Source: Chryseosolibacter sp966080355 (GTDB lineage: Bacteria; Bacteroidota; Bacteroidia; Cytophagales; Cyclobacteriaceae). Taken from it: a stretch of 8,850 nucleotides of DNA. The stretch is taken from assembly GCA_966080355.1 (NCBI GenBank), contig CBHROW010000231.1, forward strand, positions 1 through 8,850, written 5' to 3'. The position numbers were made by a program, and so were the translations under genes. This document shows positions 1-7,271 of the stretch, in pieces. The notes beneath the pieces were generated by a model. The model was not told where the DNA came from. It saw only the letters and a list, made by a program, of their open reading frames with translations, and did no database searches. Every line of letters starts with the position of its first letter. Within the stretch, counting starts at the first letter, position 1.

Positions 1-789
1 GAGAACGCACAAACCCTTGTCCAGAAAAATGTTGACGTGAACGAGTCTCTTGTGAAAAACGGAAAGGCGCTCTACGCGAATCTAGCGCGTGCAAAAAGCG
101 AAGCCGAGCAAGTTAAGGCCGACCTGAACACCGCGCGCAACAACGTTTCGGCAGCCAAACGCTATTTCAACTTCCTGCTGAACCGGGATCTCGATCTGGA
201 AATTGTTACGGCAGCTTTGCCAGAGCCGCACGATGTGGAAGGAAGTCCCACCGGCCGCGAGGAGCTCGCCATGCTACGAACCGCATCTGAGATCCGCGTT
301 CAAATGGTTCGCCTCTCTCAATATGCGAGGGCGCCAAAAGTCAATGCATTTTTGGATCTGGGCTCGCAGGCATCTGACTGGCAGTTTAACTCAAGCTCGA
401 AATATTATCTCATGGGCGTGCAATTCGCGTTACCGTTGTTTCAGGGATTACGTCAGCAGCACACCATTCATAACAACAGACTCGAGCTGGAGCGCAGCCA
501 GAACCTTTTGCAGGAAACTTCCCGTCAGCTTGAACTTTCTTCAGCACTTGCACGCCAGGATTATGAAAATGACACAGCAAACTTGGTCGCGGCATCGCAG
601 CAATTACGGTCAACGCAAAGTTATTTCAACCTCATCGACAAGGGCTATGAGCAAGGCGTGAATTCGCTGATCGAGTTTATCGATGCGAGAACACAACTCA
701 CCCAAGCGCAGTTGAAAAAATCATTGCAGACGTTTCAGGTACTGATTGCACAGGCAAGACTTGAGCGCGAACTATCCACCAATAACTAA
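1..789 (+). CDS. TolC-like outer-membrane efflux protein, 3' part (5' end outside window)
   Basis: The frame is open from base 1 to the TAA at 787-789 and gives 262 residues, roughly the C-terminal 55-60% of a family usually 430-480 long. Two long heptad-like helical stretches, rich in Ala, Gln, Leu and charged residues (about residues 13-60 and 150-260), flank a beta segment. That segment contains GVQFALPLFQG (about 139-149), which matches the outer-membrane strand typical of outer-membrane efflux proteins. The C-terminal helix reads SLIEFIDARTQLTQAQ, also typical of the family. TolC-type proteins form trimeric channels through the outer membrane and periplasm as the exit duct for RND pumps. 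The adaptor gene begins 7 nt after this stop, so the two are surely co-transcribed. The GTG at 37 is only the first start-like codon in the window, not the real start. The substrate cannot be told from this fragment. Confidence 0.88.
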   Translation, partial: ENAQTLVQKNVDVNESLVKNGKALYANLARAKSEAEQVKADLNTARNNVSAAKRYFNFLLNRDLDLEIVTAALPEPHDVEGSPTGREELAMLRTASEIRVQMVRLSQYARAPKVNAFLDLGSQASDWQFNSSSKYYLMGVQFALPLFQGLRQQHTIHNNRLELERSQNLLQETSRQLELSSALARQDYENDTANLVAASQQLRSTQSYFNLIDKGYEQGVNSLIEFIDARTQLTQAQLKKSLQTFQVLIAQARLERELSTNN

Positions 790-796
790 TACCTGT

Positions 797-1861
797 ATGA
801 AAAAAATTTCTAAAAGCATGTATGCCATCGTTTCGACATTCGCATTGGTGGCAGTTTCGTTTCAGTCGTGCACGGAGAGCCGAAGCGAAAACGTGGCGAT
901 TCCGAAATTAGCCGAAGCGATTCCGGTAAAGGTAATTCCGGTAATCTCCACCCAACAATACGTTTCGGTTTCGGCAACCGGGCAACTCACCACAGAAAGT
1001 GAAGCGGTGTTGGGTTTTAAGGTTGGAGGAGTGATCGGGCAACTTCACGTAAAGGAAGGTGATCATGTGAAGAAAGGTCAGCTGCTTGCGATACTCGATC
1101 AGACTGAGGTCAATTCGTTTGTTGCTCAGGCAACTTTGGGCGTGGAGAAATCCAGACGCGATTACGAACGTGTATCGAACCTCTATCGCGATAGCGTGGC
1201 AACCCTCGAGCAAATGCAAAACGTGAAAACAGCGTTGGACATTGCGACTGAACAACTACAGTCCGCGCGATTCAATCAACAGTTTTCAAAAGTGACCGCC
1301 CCGGCTGACGGATACATCCTGAAAAAATTTGTAAGTGCCGGACAGGTGATTGGCGCTGGTGATCCGGTGTTCAAGGTAAACCAGGCAAATGAGTCTAGCT
1401 GGATCCTGAAAGTGAATGTGAGTGACAAGCAGTGGTCGCAAATCGAGCTGAGCGATCTTGCCAGTGTTCATGTTGATGCTATCGGTCAGCAGGCACTGAA
1501 TGGAAAAGTTGTTCGTAAATCGGAAAGTGCAGATCCTTTCACGGGAACTTTTTTTGTTGAGATCCAGATCACCGATCCGGCAAGGCTTGCTACGGGCATG
1601 TTTGGCGCTGCCGAGATCAAGACTCGAAATCGGCAGCAGGGATGGCGTGTTCCGTTCGAGGCCGTGCTCGATGCAAATGGAAATGAAGGTTTCGTGTTTG
1701 TGACTTCGGATGGACGTACAGCCAAGAAACAGAAAGTATCGATTGTTTCATTCGATCAGAAAGAGATCATGATCGGTGATGGCTTGGCTGACGCAACATC
1801 GGTGATTGTTTCCGGAAGCGCATACCTGAATGACAACAGCCCCATCAAAATTATCAAGTAG
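797..1861 (+). CDS. RND efflux periplasmic adaptor (membrane fusion protein), lipoprotein
   Basis: This is a 354-residue HlyD/AcrA-type adaptor that joins the inner-membrane pump to the outer-membrane channel. I chose ATG 797 because it gives a proper lipoprotein signal: MKKISK, a hydrophobic core at residues 8-22, then Cys25 as the likely lipidation site. An in-frame ATG at 746 would add 17 polar residues in front of the signal and overlap the upstream gene. Residues about 73-101 (VGGVIGQLHVKEGDHVKKGQ) and 166-194 (TAPADGYILKKFVSAGQVI) are the two halves of the lipoyl/barrel-sandwich domain. They are separated by a short alpha-hairpin at about 102-160. A beta-barrel domain (about 200-275) and a membrane-proximal domain (about 285-354) follow. 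No Shine-Dalgarno sequence is visible. The pump gene starts 2 nt after the stop. Length and domain order are normal for the family. Confidence 0.95.
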   Translation: MKKISKSMYAIVSTFALVAVSFQSCTESRSENVAIPKLAEAIPVKVIPVISTQQYVSVSATGQLTTESEAVLGFKVGGVIGQLHVKEGDHVKKGQLLAILDQTEVNSFVAQATLGVEKSRRDYERVSNLYRDSVATLEQMQNVKTALDIATEQLQSARFNQQFSKVTAPADGYILKKFVSAGQVIGAGDPVFKVNQANESSWILKVNVSDKQWSQIELSDLASVHVDAIGQQALNGKVVRKSESADPFTGTFFVEIQITDPARLATGMFGAAEIKTRNRQQGWRVPFEAVLDANGNEGFVFVTSDGRTAKKQKVSIVSFDQKEIMIGDGLADATSVIVSGSAYLNDNSPIKIIK

Positions 1862-1863
1862 CC

Positions 1864-4800
1864 ATGAAGATATCTGAATATTCCGTGCGCAATTATCAGT
1901 TTACGCTGATCATGTTTCTCATGGCAGCTGCGTTAGGTATTACCACGCTGTTGAACATGCCGCGCAGCGAAGACCCCGAAACAGAAGCTCCACAATTTGC
2001 CATCGTTGTTGTCTATCCCGGCACAAGTCCGAAAGATATGGAAGAGCTCGTTGTCGACCCGGTGGAAGAGAAGGTCAATGAACTCGATGACATCAAGCGG
2101 GTGAGAACGTCTATTCACGATGGCCTTGCCGTGATCCGCGTGGAATACAAGTATGAAAGCGATCCCGATGAAAAATATCAGGAGCTGGTTCGGGAAGTAG
2201 GAAGCCTGCGTTCAGATCTTCCACAGGATATCTACAGCATCGACATCAACAAATTCAAACCTTCGGATGTGAATATTTTGCAGGTTGCTTTGATCTCCGA
2301 AAATGCTTCGCGCGCATCGATGAAAGCTCAGGCTGAACGGTTGAAAAAAGCACTCGAGAAGATCACACCGCTGAAAAATGTCGAGATCCATGGTTTACCC
2401 GAACAGATTGCGCGAATCGATTTACGATTGGAGCAGCTTGCTCAAATGAGTATTCCGTTACCCGCTGTTATCGGAAGCATACAGAGTGAAATGGCAAATA
2501 TTCCTGGAGGAAACGTCAACGCAGGTACGAAATCTTTCAACGTGAAGACGAGCGGCAATTTTACTTCGGTCGATGACATCAAAAATACTATCGTTTATTC
2601 TGCCGGGGGACGCGTTGTTTTTCTGAAAGATGTGGCTGATGTGTTTCTCTCGTTTGACGAGACCACGCACATTACGCGACTCAACGGTCACAGAAGCGTT
2701 TTTGTTGTGGCCGCGCAGAAACCAGGCTTCAACATCACCCGGACACAAAAGGCTTATCTGCCAATCGTTGAAAACTTCAAGAAGACGCTGCCTGCCAACA
2801 TCGATATGATCGCGCACTTCGATCAGGCCGAAAACGTGAATACGCGGCTATCGGGACTCGGCAAAGATTTTCTTATCGCGATCTTTCTGGTGGCCATCAC
2901 CTTGTTGCCCCTGGGATTCCGTGCTGCGACCATTGTGATGATCTCTATACCGTTATCGCTGGCGATAGGTTTGGTGTTACTCAACGCAATGGGCATCAGC
3001 CTGAATCAGCTCAGCATTGTAGGACTTGTTGTCGCCCTCGGACTTCTTGTTGATGACAGCATCGTGGTAGTGGAAAATATTGAACGATGGATGCGCGAAG
3101 GCCATTCCAGGTTCGATGCAACAATCAAGGCTACACGCCAGATCGGTATGGCCGTGATAGGTTGTACTGTTACACTGATCATCGCGTTCATGCCACTGGT
3201 ATTTCTTCCCGAAGGCGCTGGCGATTTCATTCGTGGATTGCCATTAGCGGTAATCATGTCCGTTCTGGCTTCGATGGTCGTTTCGCTCACCGTGATCCCA
3301 TTCCTGTCGAGCCGCCTGCTGAAAGATAAGCACACCGAAAATATTTTTCTTGCAGGTCTGCAACGATTGATCCATGGCAGTTATTCAAAGATACTTGACA
3401 AGGCGCTTCAACGACCGGTCGTTACATTGATTGTCGCGGGAGTTATTTTCTTCGGCTCGTTGCAACTGTTTCCTGTGATCGGCTTCAGTCTTTTTCCAGC
3501 GTCAGAAAAACCGCAGTTCATTATTAATGTGATCACACCGCTGCAGACGAACCTCGAACGCACAGACGAGGTGGCACGCGATGTTGAAAAAGTTCTCGAT
3601 GGTGTTCCGGAGATCGAGTTCTACGCAACCAACGTTGGGAAAGGGAATCCACGGGTCTATTACAATGTGATCCAGGAACATGAACGCTCGGACTTTTCGC
3701 AGTTCTTCGTTCAACTCAAAAAGGAAACGACCGCGGAAAAGAAAATCGAGATCATCAATATCCTGAGGCAAAAATTCTCGGGTTATGCGGGTGCGCGGAT
3801 TGAAGTGAAGAATTTCGAGCAGGGACCCCCGATTGTTGCGCCCGTGGAAGTTCGCCTACTGGGCGACAATCTTGATACACTCCGGATGCTGAGCGCAAAA
3901 GTTGAAGCGTTGATGAAAGAAACCAACGGCACAATGTATGTCGATAACCCGGTGAGTAACCTCAAAACGGACATGCGGGTTGTCATTCAACCGGACAAGT
4001 CGCGAATGGCGGGTATCAACACCGTTGACATCGACCGCACCGTAAGGCTTGCCATCGCGGGGCTGACCGTAGGAAATTTTTCCGATGCGCAAGGAGGAGA
4101 CTTCAATGTGTTGCTAACAACGCCAAGACAGGAAAAAGCGAACCTCGAAACATTTCGCACGATTTTCATCAACAATACATCAGGCCATGCAGTGCCCCTT
4201 CACCAGGTCGCGTCACTGCGAATGGAGACTTCGCCTCTTACCATCAATCATTACAACAAAGTACGCATGGTTGCTGTGTCGTCATTTGTGCAGAAAGGAT
4301 TTTTGAATGAAGATGTTATTCGTGCAGTGACGGAAAAGCTCGATCACCTCAGGTTACCCGAAGGCTATAGCTATATGATGGGAGGAGATGTGGAAGCGAG
4401 CAACGAATCTTTTGGCGGTCTTGGTACTGTCATTCTGATCACGGTGTTTTTGTTTGTCGCTGTCCTTGTGCTGATGTTCAAAACGTTCAAGAGTATGCTT
4501 ATTGTACTGAGCGTGATTCCGTTGGGTATCGTTGGCGCGGTGCTCGGACTTTTGGCGACAGGAAATCCACTTTCATTTGTGGCGATCATCGGACTTATCG
4601 CGCTGGCCGGAGTTGAAGTGAAGAACTCGATACTGCTGGTTGATTTTACAAATCAGCTGCGGAAAGAAGGAAAGTCAACAGAAGATGCTATTCGCGAAGC
4701 AGGGGAGGTGAGATTTCTTCCCATCGTGCTGACTTCGCTCACCGCTATCGGTGGACTTCTGCCCATCGCCTTATCGGTAAACCCGCTGATCTCACCGCTC

Positions 4801-4893
4801 GCCATTGTGCTTATCGGTGGATTGATCAGCTCAACCATTCTTTCGAGAATCGTAACTCCGGTGGTTTATAAATTGATTCCGCCCAGGATTTGA
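1864..4893 (+). CDS. RND efflux pump permease (AcrB/HAE-type inner-membrane transporter)
   Basis: This is a complete 1009-residue proton-driven exporter of the AcrB/MexB/TriC superfamily, slightly shorter than the usual 1030-1050. TM1 lies at about 11-30 and is followed by NMPRSEDPE (31-39) and the porter motif YPGTSPKDMEELVVDPVEE (51-69). TM2-TM6 lie at about 335-480, TM7 at 519-537 and TM8-TM12 at about 851-1001, with two large periplasmic loops between. TM4 carries GLLVDDSIVVVENIER, with Asp397 and Asp398 matching the AcrB proton-relay pair. TM10 carries GVEVKNSILLVDF, with Lys920 matching AcrB Lys940. The Asp-Asp/Lys set favours the hydrophobe/amphiphile class over the heavy-metal class. 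The gene is third in the order channel-adaptor-pump, with a 2-nt gap from the adaptor, and is followed by a terminator-like hairpin. The drug, lipid or metabolite exported cannot be read from the sequence, and no regulator is visible. Confidence 0.98.
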   Translation: MKISEYSVRNYQFTLIMFLMAAALGITTLLNMPRSEDPETEAPQFAIVVVYPGTSPKDMEELVVDPVEEKVNELDDIKRVRTSIHDGLAVIRVEYKYESDPDEKYQELVREVGSLRSDLPQDIYSIDINKFKPSDVNILQVALISENASRASMKAQAERLKKALEKITPLKNVEIHGLPEQIARIDLRLEQLAQMSIPLPAVIGSIQSEMANIPGGNVNAGTKSFNVKTSGNFTSVDDIKNTIVYSAGGRVVFLKDVADVFLSFDETTHITRLNGHRSVFVVAAQKPGFNITRTQKAYLPIVENFKKTLPANIDMIAHFDQAENVNTRLSGLGKDFLIAIFLVAITLLPLGFRAATIVMISIPLSLAIGLVLLNAMGISLNQLSIVGLVVALGLLVDDSIVVVENIERWMREGHSRFDATIKATRQIGMAVIGCTVTLIIAFMPLVFLPEGAGDFIRGLPLAVIMSVLASMVVSLTVIPFLSSRLLKDKHTENIFLAGLQRLIHGSYSKILDKALQRPVVTLIVAGVIFFGSLQLFPVIGFSLFPASEKPQFIINVITPLQTNLERTDEVARDVEKVLDGVPEIEFYATNVGKGNPRVYYNVIQEHERSDFSQFFVQLKKETTAEKKIEIINILRQKFSGYAGARIEVKNFEQGPPIVAPVEVRLLGDNLDTLRMLSAKVEALMKETNGTMYVDNPVSNLKTDMRVVIQPDKSRMAGINTVDIDRTVRLAIAGLTVGNFSDAQGGDFNVLLTTPRQEKANLETFRTIFINNTSGHAVPLHQVASLRMETSPLTINHYNKVRMVAVSSFVQKGFLNEDVIRAVTEKLDHLRLPEGYSYMMGGDVEASNESFGGLGTVILITVFLFVAVLVLMFKTFKSMLIVLSVIPLGIVGAVLGLLATGNPLSFVAIIGLIALAGVEVKNSILLVDFTNQLRKEGKSTEDAIREAGEVRFLPIVLTSLTAIGGLLPIALSVNPLISPLAIVLIGGLISSTILSRIVTPVVYKLIPPRI

Positions 4894-4902
4894 CTCGCGA
4901 TG

Positions 4903-4938
4903 CAAGTCAGGTACCTGCCGCGTTGCCTGACTTGTTTT
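4903..4938 (+). terminator. Candidate Rho-independent terminator after the efflux operon
   Basis: A perfect 9-bp inverted repeat, CAAGTCAGG (4903-4911) and CCTGACTTG (4926-4934), with a 14-nt loop, is followed directly by TTTT (4935-4938). It begins 9 nt after the pump stop codon. Position and form fit an intrinsic terminator. The T-tract is short, so termination may be partial. It marks the likely end of the efflux transcript. Confidence 0.65.
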
Positions 4939-5010
4939 CGATGCTCTTCTGTTTATATCATGGTACGCTTTTTTAATTCAGGAAAATCGTCTGTTTTATG
5001 AATTCAATTC

Positions 5011-5016
5011 AGAAGG
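5011..5016 (+). promoter_or_regulatory. Ribosome binding site of the receiver-domain gene
   Basis: AGAAGG sits 7 nt upstream of ATG 5024 and supports that start. A second purine run, GGAGG (5029-5033), lies 11 nt before an in-frame ATG at 5045. A shorter product starting there is therefore possible, and it would still contain the whole receiver domain. This is the only clear Shine-Dalgarno-like site among the genes in the window. Confidence 0.5.
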
Positions 5017-5023
5017 TGCGGGT

Positions 5024-5401
5024 ATGGTGGAGGTGATGGACGACATGGAAATTGTATTGATCGAGGACGATGAAGACGATGCCGAACGCATGCTCAAGTT
5101 TCTCCGGACGAATTTTTCAAACTCAATACGGCATATTCAGGACGGAGCAGCAGCTGCCGAATTCTTGCTCTTTCAAACAGATTCTATTCCGAAACTGATC
5201 TTGTTGGACCTGATTCTCCCGCATCTCGATGGCCTGGAGATATTTCAAATGATTCGCAACGAACCGAAAAACCGAAGGCTTTCCGTTATTCTTCTGGTTC
5301 CTTCGGAAGAAACGAAAACTTACCTCGAATCGATCGGAGTGCATCCGGACGGTTTCCTGAAAAAAGCCACACATCATAAAATTCCCTTGCGCTTTGAATA
5401 A
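5024..5401 (+). CDS. Single-domain response regulator (receiver/REC protein)
   Basis: This is a 125-residue stand-alone receiver domain with no output domain. Beta-1 and the acidic pocket are IVLIEDDEDDAE, with Glu14/Asp15 as the likely metal-binding pair. The phospho-acceptor is Asp62 in LILLDLILPHLDG. The conserved C-terminal lysine is probably Lys114 in DGFLKKAT. Two features are unusual. Where receivers normally have Thr/Ser after beta-4, this one reads LLVPS, so Val92 appears to replace the switch hydroxyl. The Pro that usually follows the conserved Lys is Ala115. Rcp1/CheY-like proteins relay phosphate from a histidine kinase or act by protein contact, but no kinase is present here. A terminator-like hairpin separates the gene from the efflux operon. 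The next gene starts 52 nt downstream, so read-through into it is possible but unproven. Confidence 0.9.
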   Translation: MVEVMDDMEIVLIEDDEDDAERMLKFLRTNFSNSIRHIQDGAAAAEFLLFQTDSIPKLILLDLILPHLDGLEIFQMIRNEPKNRRLSVILLVPSEETKTYLESIGVHPDGFLKKATHHKIPLRFE

Positions 5402-5425
5402 ATAGCAGCTGGCATATTTTTTTTG
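5393..5425 (+). promoter_or_regulatory. Possible Bacteroidota-type promoter for the ligase/hydroxylase/DUF1989 genes
   Basis: TTTG at 5393-5396 is followed after 18 nt by TATTTTTTTTG (5415-5425). This resembles the Bacteroidota -33 TTTG and -7 TAnnTTTG elements, although the -7 element has two extra T bases before the G. Transcription would start near 5430, leaving a leader of about 24 nt before ATG 5454. The -33 element lies inside the end of the receiver gene. The T8 run could instead be a terminator tail, but no good stem precedes it. The evidence is weak. Confidence 0.3.
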
Positions 5426-5453
5426 ACGCTGATCCCGCAAACGCGTTTGGAAA

Positions 5454-6617
5454 ATGGCCATTGCCAGTCTAGTAAGGAAAATTCCCGACAGCCTTCAACG
5501 GGCCTGTTATCGCATCACCCACTGGGAAACATGGAACTGGTTCGTGAAGTACATTCCTATGATACCCGTGTGGATCTGGTATTGCATCCGGGCCAGGTCG
5601 ATCTGGTTTTTTACCGCTTGCAATCCCACGCTTACATTCGGTGGGTTTGAAGGGGAAAATAAACGGGAAATGTATGCGCAGCTTCCCGTAGGCACCTTCC
5701 CGGCAACGCTATACATTTCTCCGTCTTCTGATTTCCGCGACCTTCTGCAACGCGTTCACCATGCAAATCTGAAGTTTCCGCTTGCGGTCAAACCCGACAT
5801 TGGAAGAATGGGCCTGATGTTTCGAAAGATTGATACTGCGGAACAGCTTCACGAATATCACCAGCGCATGCCCTGCGATTACATTGTGCAGGAATTTATC
5901 GACTATCCCATCGAAGTGAGTGTTTTCTATTATCGATTTCCAGGTCGACAACAGGGAACGATCACCGGTTTTGTGCGAAAAGATTGTCTTTCCATTACGG
6001 GTGATGGACGTTCAACGTTGTGGGAATTGATGTGCAAATACGACCGCGTTCGTTTTCGGTTGAATGAGATGAAGATCAAGCATGCGTCTAGCCTTGACGT
6101 TGTGATTCCGGAAGGTGAAGTGTTTATCCTTTCTCACGCGCTTAATTTGAGCAGAGGCGGCAAGCTTGTAAGCCTGGAGCACGAAAAAGACGAGCGATTG
6201 CTCTCTTTGTTCGATGACATCAGCCATCATAACGGAAGTTTTTATTTTGGACGATACGATGTGAGATGCAGGTCTATCGAAGATCTTAAGAACCGGAAAA
6301 ATTTTTCGATTCTTGAATTCAACGGAGCAGGAGCCGAGGCACATCACTGCTATGGAAATGGATATAACCTATTCGAGGCAATAAGCATTCTCCTTTTTCA
6401 TTGGAAGATATTGTTTGAGATATCAATGGCAAATCACAAACACGGCATTCGGTTCTGGACTTTCCGCGAAGGAATCGAACACCTGCGAAAATCGAAAGCG
6501 CATTTTGCATTGATCAACAAACTCGAGTCAGCCAGTCAGCCGACAGAAAAGCAGGATGGAGCTCAGCCAAATCGTGAACTGAGTTGGTATGAACGAACAA
6601 GATTTGGCGAAGCATGA
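5454..6617 (+). CDS. ATP-grasp domain protein, D-Ala-D-Ala ligase-like carboxylate-amine ligase candidate
   Basis: This 387-residue protein has ATP-grasp features. FPLAVKPDIGRMG (108-120) supplies the nucleotide-binding Lys113 and a Gly-containing loop. YIVQEFID (143-150, Glu147) fits the adenine hinge, followed by IEVSVFYYRFPG. GRYDVR (266-271) and ILEFNGAGAE (286-295) supply the late Arg/Asp and the likely Mg ligands Glu288 and Asn290. ATP-grasp enzymes activate a carboxylate as acyl phosphate and join it to an amine or similar nucleophile. The N-terminus (about 24-54) is very rich in Trp, Tyr, Ile and Phe and contains a hydrophobic stretch, VKYIPMIPVWIWYCIRA (31-47), so membrane association is possible. 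It then reads CNPTLTFGGFEGENK (56-70). ATG 5454 is preceded by only a weak GGAAA. The stop overlaps the next start (ATGA, 6614-6617), implying translational coupling to the GntA-like gene. The substrate is unknown. A shorter match to generic 'D-Ala-D-Ala ligase' should not be read as a role in cell-wall synthesis. Confidence 0.85.
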   Translation: MAIASLVRKIPDSLQRACYRITHWETWNWFVKYIPMIPVWIWYCIRARSIWFFTACNPTLTFGGFEGENKREMYAQLPVGTFPATLYISPSSDFRDLLQRVHHANLKFPLAVKPDIGRMGLMFRKIDTAEQLHEYHQRMPCDYIVQEFIDYPIEVSVFYYRFPGRQQGTITGFVRKDCLSITGDGRSTLWELMCKYDRVRFRLNEMKIKHASSLDVVIPEGEVFILSHALNLSRGGKLVSLEHEKDERLLSLFDDISHHNGSFYFGRYDVRCRSIEDLKNRKNFSILEFNGAGAEAHHCYGNGYNLFEAISILLFHWKILFEISMANHKHGIRFWTFREGIEHLRKSKAHFALINKLESASQPTEKQDGAQPNRELSWYERTRFGEA

Positions 6618-7261
6618 CATCATCGGACCAATTGATAAGTAACTATATTGATTTTTTGCAGCAGCGAGGATTTCCGTGTATTGCAGCGAAGGCAGCTGTT
6701 GCGAAAGGCCACATACATTGTTTTGTTGCATACGATATCCGGTGTGAGCAGGATGACAAGCCGATTCATGAATTTCTTTTGGCTTTTGTAGACGGTTACC
6801 GAAGATCGGCACAACAATTTCACAGTGCAGCGATCATTTTTCAACATCCCGATTCGCTCGATGACCATGAGTTCGACACTTATTTCTGGAAGCGTCTGTC
6901 ACTGTTGAATCACATCGATAAACAACTTCATGTGCCCGACCCCCGCGTCAAAAATGATCCGCGCTCACCTCATTTCAGTTTCAGTATTGGATCGGAGGCG
7001 TTTTTTGTGATCGGTCTTCATCCCCGATCTTGCCGAAAGGCACGAAGATTCGATTATCCGACCATCGTATTCAACCCGCATGCTGAATTTGAAAAACTGC
7101 GCGATTCCGGGCGATATCAGTCTATGAAGGAAACTGTGCGAAAGCGCGATGCAAATTTTTCAGGGTCAGTCAATCCATTGCTGACTGATTTTGGCGATGA
7201 ATCCGAAGTGCATCAGTACAGTGGAGTTCGACATTCGCCTGATTGGACATGCCCGCTTTAA
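6614..7261 (+). CDS. YqcI/YcgG family protein, GntA-like putative heme-dependent N-hydroxylase
   Basis: This 215-residue protein is recognised as YqcI/YcgG family by FPCIAAKAA (20-28), FFVIGLHPRSCRKARRFDYP (130-149), IVFNPHAEFEKLR (151-163), the Met-x5-Arg-Asp region at 171-179, and GSVNPLLTDFGDESEVHQYSG (184-204). Length is normal for the family. GntA, a characterised member from cyanobacterial guanitoxin biosynthesis, is a heme-dependent enzyme that N-hydroxylates a cyclic guanidino amino-acid-derived precursor. Automated annotation spreads that name widely. No other guanitoxin genes are seen here, so the substrate is probably different. I cannot identify the heme ligand; the conserved-looking histidines are His136 and His156. 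The start overlaps the ligase stop by 4 nt, and the DUF1989 gene begins 10 nt after this stop. N-hydroxylation of a guanidine or amine made or used by its neighbours is the natural inference. Confidence 0.85.
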   Translation: MTSSDQLISNYIDFLQQRGFPCIAAKAAVAKGHIHCFVAYDIRCEQDDKPIHEFLLAFVDGYRRSAQQFHSAAIIFQHPDSLDDHEFDTYFWKRLSLLNHIDKQLHVPDPRVKNDPRSPHFSFSIGSEAFFVIGLHPRSCRKARRFDYPTIVFNPHAEFEKLRDSGRYQSMKETVRKRDANFSGSVNPLLTDFGDESEVHQYSGVRHSPDWTCPL

Positions 7262-7271
7262 TATAACAACC

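Noticed and set aside
203..661. 152-residue + strand open frame inside the TolC-like gene
   Set aside because: It is a frame-shifted shadow of the channel gene, with Arg/Ser/Trp-rich content typical of noise.
746..796. Upstream ATG extension of the adaptor gene
   Set aside because: It overlaps the TolC-like gene by 44 nt and would put 17 polar residues before a good lipoprotein signal starting at 797.
2458..2817. 119-residue - strand open frame within the pump gene
   Set aside because: It is antisense to conserved RND porter-domain coding sequence and shows no recognisable motif.
5388..5424. Possible terminator ending in T8 after the receiver gene
   Set aside because: The best stem I can draw is about 5 bp with a bulge and stands several bases away from the T-run, so it is too weak to call.
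7191..7271. Longer start for the DUF1989 gene
   Set aside because: It overlaps the GntA-like gene by 71 nt, and the extra residues merely read the other gene's conserved codons in a shifted frame.
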